Source of the DNA: Emcibacteraceae bacterium
GTDB taxonomy: Bacteria > Pseudomonadota > Alphaproteobacteria > Sphingomonadales > Emcibacteraceae
Length of the DNA: 64,000 bases
Direction of reading: 5' to 3'
Assembly (NCBI GenBank): GCA_041396985.1
Contig: JAWKXO010000002.1
Location: 128,501-192,500 of the forward strand
The position numbers were made by a program, and so were the translations under genes. Numbering within the stretch: the stretch's first letter is position 1; every line of letters begins with the position of its first letter. The notes below the pieces were generated by a model. It worked only from the letters and a program-made list of their open reading frames with translations, was not told the DNA's origin and made no database searches. Below are positions 26,853 to 35,774 of the stretch, piece by piece.

Positions 26853-29576
26853 ATGAAGTTAAAATTTGCATCACTCATTATTTTCTGGGTATTTCTGGTT
26901 TCATCGGCACTGGCCGATGATACGCCAACAATTAATTTTGAGCAATATACACTCGGTAATGGATTAAGAGTTGTCGTCCATACCGACAGAAAAGCACCAA
27001 TTGTTTCTATCAATGTCTGGTATCATGTGGGCTCAAAAGATGAACCGGCTGGAAAAACCGGATTTGCTCATCTGTTTGAACATCTTATGTTTAACGGTAG
27101 TGAAAATTATGATGATGATTATTTTAAACCACTTCAGGAAATTGGCGCGACCGGCATAAATGGAACGACCGCTCAGGATCGCACTAATTATTACCAAACC
27201 GTTCCAGTGGGTGGGTTGGACAGAATATTATGGATGGAATCTGACCGCATGGGACATCTTGTCGGTGCCATTGCGCAGGAAAAGCTGGATGAGCAGCGGG
27301 ACGTTGTAAAAAATGAGAAACGACAGGGGGAAAACCGTCCCGGTGGCAAGCTCTATTATCATATTTATGAAGGCGTTTATCCTGAAGATCATCCATACCA
27401 TCACTCGGTTATTGGCTCCATGGATGATCTGGATAATGCTTCGCTTGATGATGTAAAGGGTTGGTTTCAGGAATATTATGGCCCCAATAATGCCGTAGTT
27501 GTTTTAAGTGGTGATATTGATGCTGACACATCAAAACCGCTCATGGAAAAATATTTTGGCGATATTCCTGCCAGTAGACCGCTAGACCGCAAGACATCCT
27601 GGGTTCCTATACATGAGGCCAATCGCTATGAAGTGATGGAAGACAATGTTCCCCATACTTATCTAACCTGGTCATGGGCGGTGCCGGGCCGGACGACAAA
27701 AGAATTTGCAGATCTTGAAGTAGCTGCCGAAATATTTGGTGGCGGAAGAAATTCTAGGCTTTACAAGAATCTGGTCCATGAACAGGAGCTGGTCAATAGC
27801 GCATCAGCTTCTCTCATACCAGGGGAATTATCCGGAATATTTATAATCACCGCTGAATTGAAATTCAGTGATGACGCAGAAAAAATGACCGAAATAATAG
27901 AGAATATGCTTGCCGAGTTCCTAACAAAAGGACCATCGGAAAAGGAATTAAAGCGGGTAAAGGCAACAATTGAAAATGACATGATCCGCGCCATGGAAAG
28001 TATCTCCAGTGTGGGAACGGCGCTGGCAAGTGGTGCCGTTTATGCCAATGATCCCGGCTTTATTCATACAAAACAGCGTTGGCAGAATGCCACCACAAAA
28101 AAAGATATTTTGGCAGTCACCAATAAATGGCTTACTAAAGGCTTTTACAAAATCGACCTCGTACCGTTTGGCCGATACAAAGTAGAAAAAAGCGATGTAG
28201 ACAGAAGTAAAATGCCTGATTTTACGGTTGAGGCAGATATAAAGCTGCCACCGCTTCAACACGCAAAGCTGGTCAATGGCATTGAAGTAACTCTTGCTGA
28301 ACGTCATAGCGTACCAACCGTTAACCTTGCCATGGAATTCGATGCAGGACGGGTCACCGATCATGCCGTAAAATTTGGAACGGCGTCCTTCACATTTGGC
28401 AATATGAACGAAGGCACTAAATCGCTTCCCTCACTGGAATTTGATGACCGCAAAACCATGCTTGGTGCAAGGATTGGATTTTCAAACGGACTGGACAGTT
28501 CAAATATAAGCCTTTCAGCGCTTAAGAAGAATTTATCAGACTCCATTGATCTTTGGGCAGATGTAATCAGAAACCCGGCTTTCCGACCTGTCGATATTGA
28601 ACGCGACCGATCCTTAACACTTGCCCAGCTTGAAGAAGCCAAAATGGATCCGGACAGTATTGCAGGAAGCCTGCTGACAAAAATTCTTTATGGGCCGGAT
28701 CATGTTTATAGCGGACGGACCTTTGCCGAACGGGAAGAAATGGTTAAAAGCATCAATCGTCAGGATTTACTGGATTTCCACGAAATGTGGATAAGGCCGG
28801 ATAATGCAAAAATATATGTTGTTGGTGATACAACCATTGATGAAATTACTGCACTCCTGAACGCGGCAATTGGCGACTGGAAAAATCCTGAACGCCCTAA
28901 GGGTGAGAAAAATATTACGGATGCGGAATATGCAAAAAATTCCCGCATCATTCTGGTTGATCAGCCCGGAGCAGGCCAGTCGAGAATTCTTGCTGCTCAT
29001 CTCGTCTCATCTTCAAAAGATGAAAATGCCTTTAATGTAAATGCAATGAATGATATTTTGGGAGGCGAGTTTACGTCTCGTATAAATATGAACCTTCGTG
29101 AAGATAAAGGATGGTCATATGGAGCAGGAAGCTCAATCAGTCAGGCAATCCGTCAAAGATCCTTCAGGGTCAGCACATCGGTTCAAACTGATAAAACCGC
29201 TGAATCCATGAAAGAAATAATAAAAGACATAAAAGACTATCAAACGACAAAACCACCAACTGAAGAAGAATTGAACCTGATGGTAAAAGGAAATACCCTT
29301 CCTTTGCCTGGACAGTTTGCAACGAACCGTAGTCTTATCGGCTATATTATGAGAAATGAACTTTATGATCGTCCATATAATTATGCTGAGACTTTATATG
29401 ACAAATATAAATCTTTGACGCCGGAATTTTTACAGAATATTGCGCAGGACTATTTAAGACCTGATGCCATGACATGGGTTGTTGTCGGTGATCTTTCAAA
29501 AATTGAGCAAAATATTCGTGATCTTAATATTGGTGACGTGGAAGTTTGGGATGCCAATGGCAAAAAAATTAGATAA
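26853..29576 (+). CDS. Periplasmic M16-family zinc peptidase
   Basis: The 907-residue protein has a signal peptide (ending SSALA about residue 21) and two M16 halves. The N-terminal half holds the inverted zinc motif HLFEH at 73-77 with EQRDVVKNEKRQ supplying the third ligand region; the C-terminal half (about 460-900) lacks HxxEH. This is the pitrilysin/PqqL-like layout of bacterial M16 peptidases that degrade peptides in the periplasm. A good ribosome site (GGAG) precedes the ATG. It is followed 13 bases later by a beta-lactamase-fold protein, likely cotranscribed. The substrate is not known. Confidence 0.9.
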   Translation: MKLKFASLIIFWVFLVSSALADDTPTINFEQYTLGNGLRVVVHTDRKAPIVSINVWYHVGSKDEPAGKTGFAHLFEHLMFNGSENYDDDYFKPLQEIGATGINGTTAQDRTNYYQTVPVGGLDRILWMESDRMGHLVGAIAQEKLDEQRDVVKNEKRQGENRPGGKLYYHIYEGVYPEDHPYHHSVIGSMDDLDNASLDDVKGWFQEYYGPNNAVVVLSGDIDADTSKPLMEKYFGDIPASRPLDRKTSWVPIHEANRYEVMEDNVPHTYLTWSWAVPGRTTKEFADLEVAAEIFGGGRNSRLYKNLVHEQELVNSASASLIPGELSGIFIITAELKFSDDAEKMTEIIENMLAEFLTKGPSEKELKRVKATIENDMIRAMESISSVGTALASGAVYANDPGFIHTKQRWQNATTKKDILAVTNKWLTKGFYKIDLVPFGRYKVEKSDVDRSKMPDFTVEADIKLPPLQHAKLVNGIEVTLAERHSVPTVNLAMEFDAGRVTDHAVKFGTASFTFGNMNEGTKSLPSLEFDDRKTMLGARIGFSNGLDSSNISLSALKKNLSDSIDLWADVIRNPAFRPVDIERDRSLTLAQLEEAKMDPDSIAGSLLTKILYGPDHVYSGRTFAEREEMVKSINRQDLLDFHEMWIRPDNAKIYVVGDTTIDEITALLNAAIGDWKNPERPKGEKNITDAEYAKNSRIILVDQPGAGQSRILAAHLVSSSKDENAFNVNAMNDILGGEFTSRINMNLREDKGWSYGAGSSISQAIRQRSFRVSTSVQTDKTAESMKEIIKDIKDYQTTKPPTEEELNLMVKGNTLPLPGQFATNRSLIGYIMRNELYDRPYNYAETLYDKYKSLTPEFLQNIAQDYLRPDAMTWVVVGDLSKIEQNIRDLNIGDVEVWDANGKKIR

Positions 29577-29589
29577 TTAGGAATTAAAA

Positions 29590-30738
29590 ATGGTCAAATC
29601 CTTTACCCGGTTTTTTATTCTCTGCTTCTTTTTTCCGATGAATATGGTCTGCGCACAGGAACATCCGGAAATTGACCGGGAAATGAATGAGGCATTAAAT
29701 ACTATTGTCGCACAGGCAATTCCGGGAATTTCAGTTGCTGTCGCCAATAGCAATGGTGTTATCTGGTCTGGTGCCGCAGGTTATTCCAACATTAATGACG
29801 GTGTAACGCTATCCCAATCACACTTGTTGGGAATTGGTGATATCAGCAATCAATTTGTCGGGACTGTTCTTTTGCAAATGGCTCATGAAGGAATCATTGA
29901 CCTGAATACAACGCCCAAATCCATTTTGGGTGATTTGGTTGCAAATATTGAAAATGCCGATACAGCAACACTTTACCAGCTTATGAATAATACAAGTGGA
30001 ATTTATTCATGGTCTGACGATGAAGACTGGGCCAGAAGGGGGCGCGGTATTCAGCTTAATCCCCATTATCAATGGCGACGGGACGAAGTATTACAATATA
30101 TAACAAAGGATCTCCACCAGGCCGTCAATAGGCCAGGTGAAAACCGCCACTATTCCAAAAGCAATTATACGATACTTGGACTGATTATTGAAAAAATTAC
30201 CGGAGGGCCGCTTGAACAGGAAGTTAGAAACCGGATCCTCACCCCTTTAAACCTCACACACACATATTATGATACGTACGAAACATTGCCCGATGGCGGA
30301 CTTGCGGGCAGTTATCATCTTGGTACCAATCAGTTTATTTCAAAAGTCGGGATTAACGCGGATTTCGAAACTGAATCCAATCAGTTTATAAACACATCGG
30401 GAACAAGTTTATCAGCTGAAGGACTTGCGGGAGGTATTGTAACCACCCCCCGTGAACTAGCCGTTTTCGCGACAGCACTTTGGAATGGAAAAATCATTAA
30501 TGAAAATGATCTGAAATCTATCCTACCAGAAAAAATAAATGGCCATACCGGTATTCATAGCGAAATACTAGGGTTTACAGCCGATATCCGAAAAATAGAG
30601 AATAGCGATATTATCATCGTCTCCATGATTAATCTCGGGGCCGTCAATTCAGGGAAAAGTCCGGTAAAAGACTATCTGGACAGCTATATGGATAAAATTC
30701 TGGTTCCCATTGCTAAAAAATATGCGCCGGAAAAATAA
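29590..30738 (+). CDS. Beta-lactamase-fold (PF00144) protein with lost nucleophile motif
   Basis: The 382-residue exported protein (signal peptide ending CAQ about residue 23) follows the serine beta-lactamase-like fold throughout, including HTG at 319-321 where class C enzymes have KTG/HTG. The catalytic SxxK, expected where the sequence reads GIGDISNQF, is D84-I85-S86-N87, so both Ser and Lys are replaced. The YxN motif reads Y188-S189-K190. It is therefore predicted to be catalytically dead, or to use different chemistry. An intact paralogue lies at 31827-32921. It shares an operon with the M16 peptidase. Confidence 0.8.
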   Translation: MVKSFTRFFILCFFFPMNMVCAQEHPEIDREMNEALNTIVAQAIPGISVAVANSNGVIWSGAAGYSNINDGVTLSQSHLLGIGDISNQFVGTVLLQMAHEGIIDLNTTPKSILGDLVANIENADTATLYQLMNNTSGIYSWSDDEDWARRGRGIQLNPHYQWRRDEVLQYITKDLHQAVNRPGENRHYSKSNYTILGLIIEKITGGPLEQEVRNRILTPLNLTHTYYDTYETLPDGGLAGSYHLGTNQFISKVGINADFETESNQFINTSGTSLSAEGLAGGIVTTPRELAVFATALWNGKIINENDLKSILPEKINGHTGIHSEILGFTADIRKIENSDIIIVSMINLGAVNSGKSPVKDYLDSYMDKILVPIAKKYAPEK

Positions 30739-30783
30739 ATATGCTAAACAGGCGCGAAAATTAATTCAGTCAGGACCAGAATA

Positions 30784-31830
30784 ATGACCGCAAGCAAAAA
30801 AATCACCCTTACCAGACCGGATGACTGGCACTTACATGTTCGTGACGGCGAAATTCTAAGCTCTGTTCTGGGAGACACAGCAAAAAGATTTTCGCGGGCC
30901 ATTATAATGCCAAACCTTGCTGATCCGGTGACAAATACTGAGAAAGCAGAACAATACCGCGAGCGGATAATAAACGCACTTCCCAATGAATATAAACTTA
31001 CTTTTGAACCGTTAATGACCCTTTATCTGACAAACAGGACATCAACTACGGAAATCAGGAAAGCCTGGGATAGCGGTTTTATACATGCCGTCAAATGGTA
31101 CCCGGCAGGAGCAACGACAAATTCCGATAAGGGTGTGAGCGACATTGTTGCCTGTTATGATGTGCTTGAGGTCATGGCAGATATTGGCATGCCTCTTCTT
31201 GTTCATGGTGAAGTGACAGACCCGACAGTGGATGTATTTGACCGTGAAAAAACATTCATTGATCAGTTTCTCAGTGGCATTATTAAAAATTTTCCCACTT
31301 TGAAAGTCGTTTTTGAACATATCACCACTGAACATGCTGTTGAGTTTGTTAAAAGCGCCCCTGCAAATGTCGGCGCCACCATAACAGCGCATCATATGCT
31401 TCTGAACAGGAATGCACTTTTTACCGGCGGTATTCGCCCCCACCATTATTGCCTACCGGTATTAAAAAGAGAAAATCACAGAAAAGCCCTGGTTGAGGCG
31501 GCAACAAGTGGTAACAAAAAATTCTTCCTCGGAACGGACAGTGCCCCACATAGCCGCAAAGCCAAGGAAAATGCCTGTGGCTGTGCTGGCATTTATTCTT
31601 CTCACGGCGGCATAGAATTTTATGCCGAAATTTTTGATAAGGCCGGTGCTCTTGATAAGCTGGAAGCTTTTGCAAGTTTTCACGGCCCCGACTTTTATGG
31701 TCTGCCACGAAACCGTGATAAAATAACCCTTTCACGGAAACAGTCTCCGATACCGGAGACTATCCCATTTGGCAGTGAAAGTTGTGTCCCATTGCGCGCT
31801 GGCGGCACCCTTGAATGGGTACTAGACTAA
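30784..31830 (+). CDS. pyrC: Dihydroorotase (E. coli type)
   Basis: The 348-residue enzyme matches class II dihydroorotases. Metal-binding histidines are in RPDDWHLHVRDGE, the carbamylated lysine is in HAVKWYPAGATTNSDKGV, later histidines are in LVHGEV and FEHITT, and the catalytic Asp is in FLGTDSAPHS. It closes carbamoyl-aspartate to dihydroorotate in pyrimidine synthesis. AGGACC lies upstream of the ATG. Its stop overlaps by four bases the stop of the convergent lipoprotein gene. No other pyr gene is nearby. Confidence 0.95.
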   Translation: MTASKKITLTRPDDWHLHVRDGEILSSVLGDTAKRFSRAIIMPNLADPVTNTEKAEQYRERIINALPNEYKLTFEPLMTLYLTNRTSTTEIRKAWDSGFIHAVKWYPAGATTNSDKGVSDIVACYDVLEVMADIGMPLLVHGEVTDPTVDVFDREKTFIDQFLSGIIKNFPTLKVVFEHITTEHAVEFVKSAPANVGATITAHHMLLNRNALFTGGIRPHHYCLPVLKRENHRKALVEAATSGNKKFFLGTDSAPHSRKAKENACGCAGIYSSHGGIEFYAEIFDKAGALDKLEAFASFHGPDFYGLPRNRDKITLSRKQSPIPETIPFGSESCVPLRAGGTLEWVLD

Positions 31831-32921
31831 AAGAATAAATCAACAATCCCGTGTGCATAGGCCATACTGCTGAATTCATCACCATCATCGCGGTTTCTCA
31901 GAACCAGCAATGAGAAATTCTTTGACGGAATACGGTAAAAGATATTTCTAAAGCCGATTGAGCTGCCGGTGTGATAAATAATATCCATACCTTTATATGT
32001 TTCCAGTCGCCAGCCAAATCCGTAATTCATAAATTCGCCGTCGTTGGTTTTATAATTTGTAAAGGCCATATCAAGATATTTCTGACCAAGCAGCTGGTTT
32101 GTATAAAGTGACTGATCCCATTTATACATATCTTCAAGATTAGTATAAATTCCCCCATCCCCGAGCACAGCGCTGGTCGGGCTTTGGTCCGTCCTGATGA
32201 TATTTCCGTCCGCTTCAATGGTATAACCATAAGCCCGATTGGGAACCTCATTTATGCCGTTTTCATAGGCAAGGGTGCTATCCATATGCAGTGGATCGAA
32301 AATATTTTTCTTCAGATAATCACGAAATGGCTCACCAGTTATTTTCTCAAGAATTTGGGTCAAAATCGCATAGCCTGTGTTACTATACTGATGCTTCTCG
32401 CCAACGGCAAAATAGGCACTATCAACACCTTCCATTATATCAAGGACGTCCTTATCTTTTAACTGGCGTGTCATGCCTTCTGGTATCAGTTCCTCATAAT
32501 CCTGAAGGCCGGAAGTATGATTAAGAATATTTTTAATCGTGATGGTTTTACCATAATCCGGAAACTCCGGAAAAATATCCGTCAATGTTGTCTCAAGGGT
32601 AAGCTGTCCACGCTCAATAAGCTGCAAAATGCTCATGGACGTAAATTCCTTGGTCACAGACGCCAGGCGAAAGTCGGACTTCGGCGTTACCGGAATATTT
32701 TCTTCCAGATTGGCCATGCCATAGCCCTTCTGAAAAATCACTTTGCCATCCTGAATAATCATCACGGCAGCCCCTGGAACGTCCGATCCCTGATAATCAG
32801 CAAAAATTTTGTCAACTCCCTTGAATTTCTGATCAAGGGCATTCTCATCGCCATCCATTGAGTTCTCAGAACTACAAGACATAAGCAATCCCATCACTGC
32901 TAATACTATCATTTTTTTCAT
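31827..32921 (-). CDS. Serine hydrolase lipoprotein, beta-lactamase family
   Basis: From the ATG at 32921 the protein is 364 residues with a lipoprotein signal (MKKMIVLAVMGLLMSC; lipidated Cys16). The beta-lactamase-family triad is intact: SVTK with Ser88 and Lys91, YSNTGYAIL, and HTG in IIYHTGSSIG near the C-terminus. Members act as esterases, D-peptidases or beta-lactamases; the substrate cannot be told. The longer frame from 32954 would hide the lipobox and lacks the AGGGGAA site that precedes 32921. It follows dapF by 13 bases, so a role in wall peptide turnover is possible. Confidence 0.85.
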   Translation of the reverse strand: MKKMIVLAVMGLLMSCSSENSMDGDENALDQKFKGVDKIFADYQGSDVPGAAVMIIQDGKVIFQKGYGMANLEENIPVTPKSDFRLASVTKEFTSMSILQLIERGQLTLETTLTDIFPEFPDYGKTITIKNILNHTSGLQDYEELIPEGMTRQLKDKDVLDIMEGVDSAYFAVGEKHQYSNTGYAILTQILEKITGEPFRDYLKKNIFDPLHMDSTLAYENGINEVPNRAYGYTIEADGNIIRTDQSPTSAVLGDGGIYTNLEDMYKWDQSLYTNQLLGQKYLDMAFTNYKTNDGEFMNYGFGWRLETYKGMDIIYHTGSSIGFRNIFYRIPSKNFSLLVLRNRDDGDEFSSMAYAHGIVDLFF

Positions 32922-32934
32922 AATCAATTCCCCT

Positions 32935-33786
32935 TTATTCCGGTAAATAACCACTGTAACAAAATTCTGCCGGCCCCGACATTATTGGCGAAACCTCATC
33001 CTTATAGGTAATCTTAAGTGTTCCACCCGGCATATTGACATATGCATAATCGGAACGAATTAGACCACGGGCACGGGCGGCCGCCACCGCAGCACATGAA
33101 CCACTGCCACAGGCCATCGTCAACATTCCCGGTCTTTCCCAGACCTGAAACTTAATATGTGTATCATCAATTATTTCAGCAACCCCAATATTTGCAGATT
33201 CAGATAGCAAAGAACTGGCGGCAATTTCCGCCCCTGCCTTAGGAATATTGATGGCGTCAAAATCCTCGACAAAAAATACCAGATGCGGGTTAGCAACGTT
33301 AACCGCAACGCCATCCTGAAGACCACCGCTTTTTAGGTCTATATGTAATGTATCAGATGGTTTTGAAAGTGGTATTTTATCCCAGTCAAAAGAAATTTTT
33401 CCCATTTCAACGCTTATATTTTCACCATCCCGTTTACAGGCAAGTATCTCAAAATTTACCTCAAGTCCAAATTCATCAAGCCCAGATTCTTCAAATAACA
33501 AGAGCGCTACACACCGTGTGGCATTGCCACAGGCTTCGGCCTCCGTGCCATCCGGATTATAAATCCGCGCTCTGGCATAGGCCCCTTTTCCATGCTCTGT
33601 CACCGGCTCTATCACCATGAGCTGCTCTGCACCAACACCCGTTCCTATATTACAGATATGCCTGATTTCTTCCTTCGACGGATTAAAAGGTATCGTACGC
33701 CCATCTACAATCACAAAATGGTTCTGTAAGCCCTGCATTTTTACAAATGGACGGCCTTGTGGCGCTATATTAAACCAGTCTTTCAT
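32935..33786 (-). CDS. dapF: Diaminopimelate epimerase
   Basis: The 283-residue protein carries both catalytic cysteines, Cys86 in EACGNATRC and Cys226 in MACGSGSCAA, and the family start KMQGLQNHFVIVDGR. It interconverts LL- and meso-diaminopimelate for peptidoglycan and lysine. It lies 13 bases after the aminotransferase gene and shares the operon with it and with the downstream lipoprotein. Confidence 0.95.
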   Translation of the reverse strand: MKDWFNIAPQGRPFVKMQGLQNHFVIVDGRTIPFNPSKEEIRHICNIGTGVGAEQLMVIEPVTEHGKGAYARARIYNPDGTEAEACGNATRCVALLLFEESGLDEFGLEVNFEILACKRDGENISVEMGKISFDWDKIPLSKPSDTLHIDLKSGGLQDGVAVNVANPHLVFFVEDFDAINIPKAGAEIAASSLLSESANIGVAEIIDDTHIKFQVWERPGMLTMACGSGSCAAVAAARARGLIRSDYAYVNMPGGTLKITYKDEVSPIMSGPAEFCYSGYLPE

Positions 33787-33799
33787 TTTTTATTTTCTT

Positions 33800-34999
33800 T
33801 TACGTATTAAAAAGCGATGCTACAGCATCTGTTACATAATCAATATTATCTTCCGTCAGGCCCGCCATATTCACCCGTCCACTCGCCATCATAAAAATAC
33901 TATGGTCCTTTATCAGCGATTGAATTTGATCCGGCGTTAATGTCAGGAATGAAAACATCCCATTCTGTTCGGCAATATAGCCAAAACCGCTATTGGGGGC
34001 TTTCGCAGCCATTTTTTCGGCGAATAATATTCTCATTTTTTTAACACGACTGCGCATTTCGTCAACTTCCTTACGCCATTCTGCTTGAAGTTCCTTGTCG
34101 CCGAGAATATGAGCAACCACCGCTGCGCCATGATCAGGTGGCATCGAATATATACTTCTGACAGTCATTAACATGTGTGATGCATTAATTTTATTCAACT
34201 CAGCCGAAGCCGAAACCAGCGTAATGGCACCGGCACGGTCCCTGTACATTGCGAAATTTTTGGAAAATGAACTGGCAATAAGAACCTCAGGTAACTTCTC
34301 ACTCATCAATCGCACGGCATAAGCATCTTCATCAATCCCGTTAGCAAATCCCTGATAGGCAATATCGATGAATGGAACCAATTCCCGCTTTTTCATAAAT
34401 ATGGCAAGCTCGTCCCATTGCTCTTTTGACAGATCAGCCCCGGACGCATTATGACAGCATCCATGAAGGATAATAACATCACCGGCAACTGCCTGCGCTA
34501 AATCCTCCATCATTTCAGTATAAAGGAACTCGCCTTTCTTTGTATCATAATAACGATATGACTTAGCCGTCAGGCCCACGCTACGCGCAATACTATGGTG
34601 ATTTGGCCAGGTGGGATCTGAAATCCACAATGTCGCATCCGGTTTGCAGATTTTTATAAAATCTGTTCCAATACGGATACCACCTGTTCCTCCTGGCGCC
34701 TGAATTGTCGTTACACGTCCCTCTTTAATTGCAGAATGATTTTCCCCGAGCAGCAATTTCTGAACTTGTCTGTTATAGTCTGGATTGCCGGCGGGTGAGA
34801 GATACTCTTTGGTTTTCTGATTTGTTACCAGATATTGTTCCGCTTTTTTAACGGTTTTAAGGATTGCCGTTTCTCCGGCAGCATTTTTATAAACACCAAC
34901 GCCCAAATCAACTTTATTCGGGTTTGTGCACGCGCGGTACATTGTGGAAACGAGCAGGATAGGATCATCGCCTACTTCTGATAAACCACTGAAAATCAT
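33800..34999 (-). CDS. Aromatic/aspartate aminotransferase (class I, PLP)
   Basis: The 399-residue enzyme follows AspC/TyrB: VDLGVGVYKNAAGETA near the N-terminus, HGCCHNASGADLS (Asn contacting PLP), DIAYQGFANGIDEDA, and ASSFSKNFAMYRDRAGA with the PLP lysine. It transfers amino groups between aspartate, aromatic amino acids and 2-oxoglutarate. Whether aromatic or dicarboxylic substrates dominate cannot be decided. dapF follows 13 bases later, and a lysE-type exporter precedes by 25 bases, so amino acid metabolism is the shared theme. Confidence 0.9.
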   Translation of the reverse strand: MIFSGLSEVGDDPILLVSTMYRACTNPNKVDLGVGVYKNAAGETAILKTVKKAEQYLVTNQKTKEYLSPAGNPDYNRQVQKLLLGENHSAIKEGRVTTIQAPGGTGGIRIGTDFIKICKPDATLWISDPTWPNHHSIARSVGLTAKSYRYYDTKKGEFLYTEMMEDLAQAVAGDVIILHGCCHNASGADLSKEQWDELAIFMKKRELVPFIDIAYQGFANGIDEDAYAVRLMSEKLPEVLIASSFSKNFAMYRDRAGAITLVSASAELNKINASHMLMTVRSIYSMPPDHGAAVVAHILGDKELQAEWRKEVDEMRSRVKKMRILFAEKMAAKAPNSGFGYIAEQNGMFSFLTLTPDQIQSLIKDHSIFMMASGRVNMAGLTEDNIDYVTDAVASLFNT

Positions 35000-35024
35000 T
35001 ATTTATATTCCTTGTTTTTTGCTG

Positions 35025-35669
35025 TTATTTTTCTGAAATAGCGAGATTAAACCCGAGCCCCATTAGAGTCGAGCCCGACACCCATCTCATTACTTTTTGT
35101 GTTTTTTGCGAATTCTTTAGTCCGCTGATTACCTTGGCTGTCAGAAAGATCACAGCTACATCAACAAGCGAAAAGAGAATATTATCTATTGTCCCCAGAA
35201 TGATGAACTGTAACCACAGCGGATATGATGCAGTAGGATCAACAAATTGCGGTAAAAATGCTATATAAAAAATGATTACCTTTGGGTTTAAAATTTCGAC
35301 CATCATACTGTCAAAAAAGACTTTTTTGCTCATGCTGCTTTTAACATGAGGAAGTTCACCAACATCCAGTTTTCCACGTATGATCCCTATTCCCAGCCAG
35401 ACCAGATATAGCGCCCCGCAGATTTTTAACGCCATATAGGCAAGCGGCGCATGAACAAAAATTGCCGATAATCCAGCTGCCGCTGCAATAATATGCACAA
35501 GTCCGCCAATATGTATGCCAAAAGCAGCAAAAGCGCCGCCGCGCTTGCCCTTGCTCATGGTCTGAGCGGCAGTATAGAGAATAGCCGGGCCGGGAATTAA
35601 GGCAAATATGGCCGCAGCGATGAAAAATGGAATAAGGTGTTCAATTGATGGCATTTTGCGACACTCCAC
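35025..35669 (-). CDS. LysE/RhtB family amino acid exporter
   Basis: The 214-residue inner-membrane protein has about six helices and the family motif FALIPGPAILYTAAQTMSKG near the N-terminus, then GAFAAFGIHIGGLVHI, and LVWLGIGIIRG. Members export amino acids or their analogues. It sits upstream of the aminotransferase and dapF in the same direction, so an amino acid or metabolite overflow role is plausible. The actual substrate is unknown. Confidence 0.88.
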   Translation of the reverse strand: MECRKMPSIEHLIPFFIAAAIFALIPGPAILYTAAQTMSKGKRGGAFAAFGIHIGGLVHIIAAAAGLSAIFVHAPLAYMALKICGALYLVWLGIGIIRGKLDVGELPHVKSSMSKKVFFDSMMVEILNPKVIIFYIAFLPQFVDPTASYPLWLQFIILGTIDNILFSLVDVAVIFLTAKVISGLKNSQKTQKVMRWVSGSTLMGLGFNLAISEK

Positions 35670-35713
35670 TCAAAATCAAAGTTCAGTTAAATCATATTTG
35701 AGCGAACATGCCT

Positions 35714-35751
35714 ATAAAAAAATGCGGCCCGATTAAAATGACCGGGCCGCA
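35714..35751 (-). terminator. Rho-independent terminator of the cystine symporter gene
   Basis: GCGGCCCG (35724-35731) pairs with CGGGCCGC (35743-35750), and on the minus strand it is followed by seven T. It ends the tcyP-like transcript 24 bases after the stop. Confidence 0.88.
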
Positions 35752-35774
35752 ATTAACATTAAATAGCTTCTTAA

